Shown piece after piece: positions 5,813 to 6,049 of a DNA stretch of 6,049 nucleotides. Under the pieces are notes generated by a model. The model did no database searches and had not been told where the DNA came from. It saw nothing but the letters and a program-made list of their open reading frames with translations. Every line of letters begins with the position of its first letter. Positions within the stretch are counted from its first letter, which is position 1. Origin of the DNA: Accumulibacter sp. (GTDB lineage: Bacteria; Pseudomonadota; Gammaproteobacteria; Burkholderiales; Rhodocyclaceae); NCBI GenBank assembly GCA_003538495.1, contig DPSD01000667.1, positions 1 through 6,049 on the forward strand, in the 5' to 3' direction. The position numbers and the translations under genes were made by a program.

Positions 5813-6049
5813 TTACTTGTCGAGTTTCCTGCGACGCATCGCGCCCATTCCTGCCAAGGCCACTCCCAGCAGAGACAAGGAGGCCGGTTCCGGAATCGGC
5901 GAAAGCTGAACGTCGGTCTTGCTGCGCGCCGTCCATTCAGTCGAAGCTAAGCCTTGTCCCCCCAGGAGTTGTCCGTTACCAATAAGGTCGACCTTTCCGT
6001 CTACGCCCAAGCCACAGCACGCCGCGCAAACTATCTCATTGACAAGACG
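5813..6049 (-). CDS. PEP-CTERM sorting-domain protein, 3' part only
   Basis: The frame is open from the window's right edge (78 codons visible) to TAA at 5813-5815, so the N-terminus with its expected signal peptide lies outside. The last 26 residues form a PEP-CTERM tail: PEP (PIPEPAS), a hydrophobic stretch LSLLGVALAGMGAM, then the basic RRRK. This tail is recognised by an exosortase, which processes exported proteins at the inner membrane for release or attachment to the cell surface or extracellular matrix. Before it is a soluble-looking stretch with VDLIGNGQLLGGQG, from which no fold can be named. Near the right edge is a cluster of cysteines (CAACC), unusual just before such a tail; it could indicate a redox or metal site, or an upstream frameshift. 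A TTG at 6010 could be read as a start, but it has no export signal behind it, so I treat the gene as partial. It converges on the operon. Confidence 0.82.
   Translation of the reverse strand, partial: RLVNEIVCAACCGLGVDGKVDLIGNGQLLGGQGLASTEWTARSKTDVQLSPIPEPASLSLLGVALAGMGAMRRRKLDK

Noticed and set aside
1..6049. CRISPR array, tRNA, rRNA or complete insertion sequence
   Set aside because: No regularly spaced repeats, no tRNA-like or rRNA sequence, and no transposase with terminal inverted repeats were found on reading.

Overview
The window is GC-rich, dense bacterial DNA. The clearest taxonomic clue is a minus-strand reading frame at the right edge that ends in a PEP-CTERM tail (PEP motif, hydrophobic stretch, basic RRRK end). 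That tail is the substrate signal of the exosortase system of Gram-negative bacteria that make extracellular polysaccharide. With the GC level and the protein style, this suggests a betaproteobacterium, perhaps Rhodocyclales-like. The taxonomic placement is inference.

Layout. Bases 1-145 hold open but unrecognised sequence. Bases 146-445 (minus) encode a 99-aa zinc-ribbon protein that looks like the N-terminal half of a longer family, so it is probably a truncated remnant. Bases 446-831 are a visibly AT-richer regulatory stretch. It has two short palindromes, two candidate promoters, and a small ORF (710-835) with a good Shine-Dalgarno sequence whose stop overlaps the next start as ATGA.

Four plus-strand genes follow, probably one operon: an E1/ThiF-like adenylating enzyme (832-1791), a SAM-dependent methyltransferase of the O-methyltransferase fold (1820-2944), a nitroreductase-fold protein (about 3090-4160), and a TPR protein with a C-terminal GT9-like glycosyltransferase domain (4165-5748). 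The cluster converges on the partial PEP-CTERM gene (5813 to the window end, minus). A hairpin at 5765-5788 between them is a good terminator for the minus strand.

How the genes may work together. An E1-like enzyme and a nitroreductase domain are joined in one polypeptide in mycobacterial Rv1355c (MoeY), as I remember it. Here the two are separate neighbours with a methyltransferase between them. This suggests a small pathway that activates an acyl or carboxyl group, methylates, and carries out an FMN-dependent redox step, next to a possible sugar transfer. No substrate can be read from the sequence. The E1 homologue lacks the zinc-binding CxxC pairs, and the methyltransferase lacks the usual catalytic His-Asp pair, so neither should be given a textbook role.
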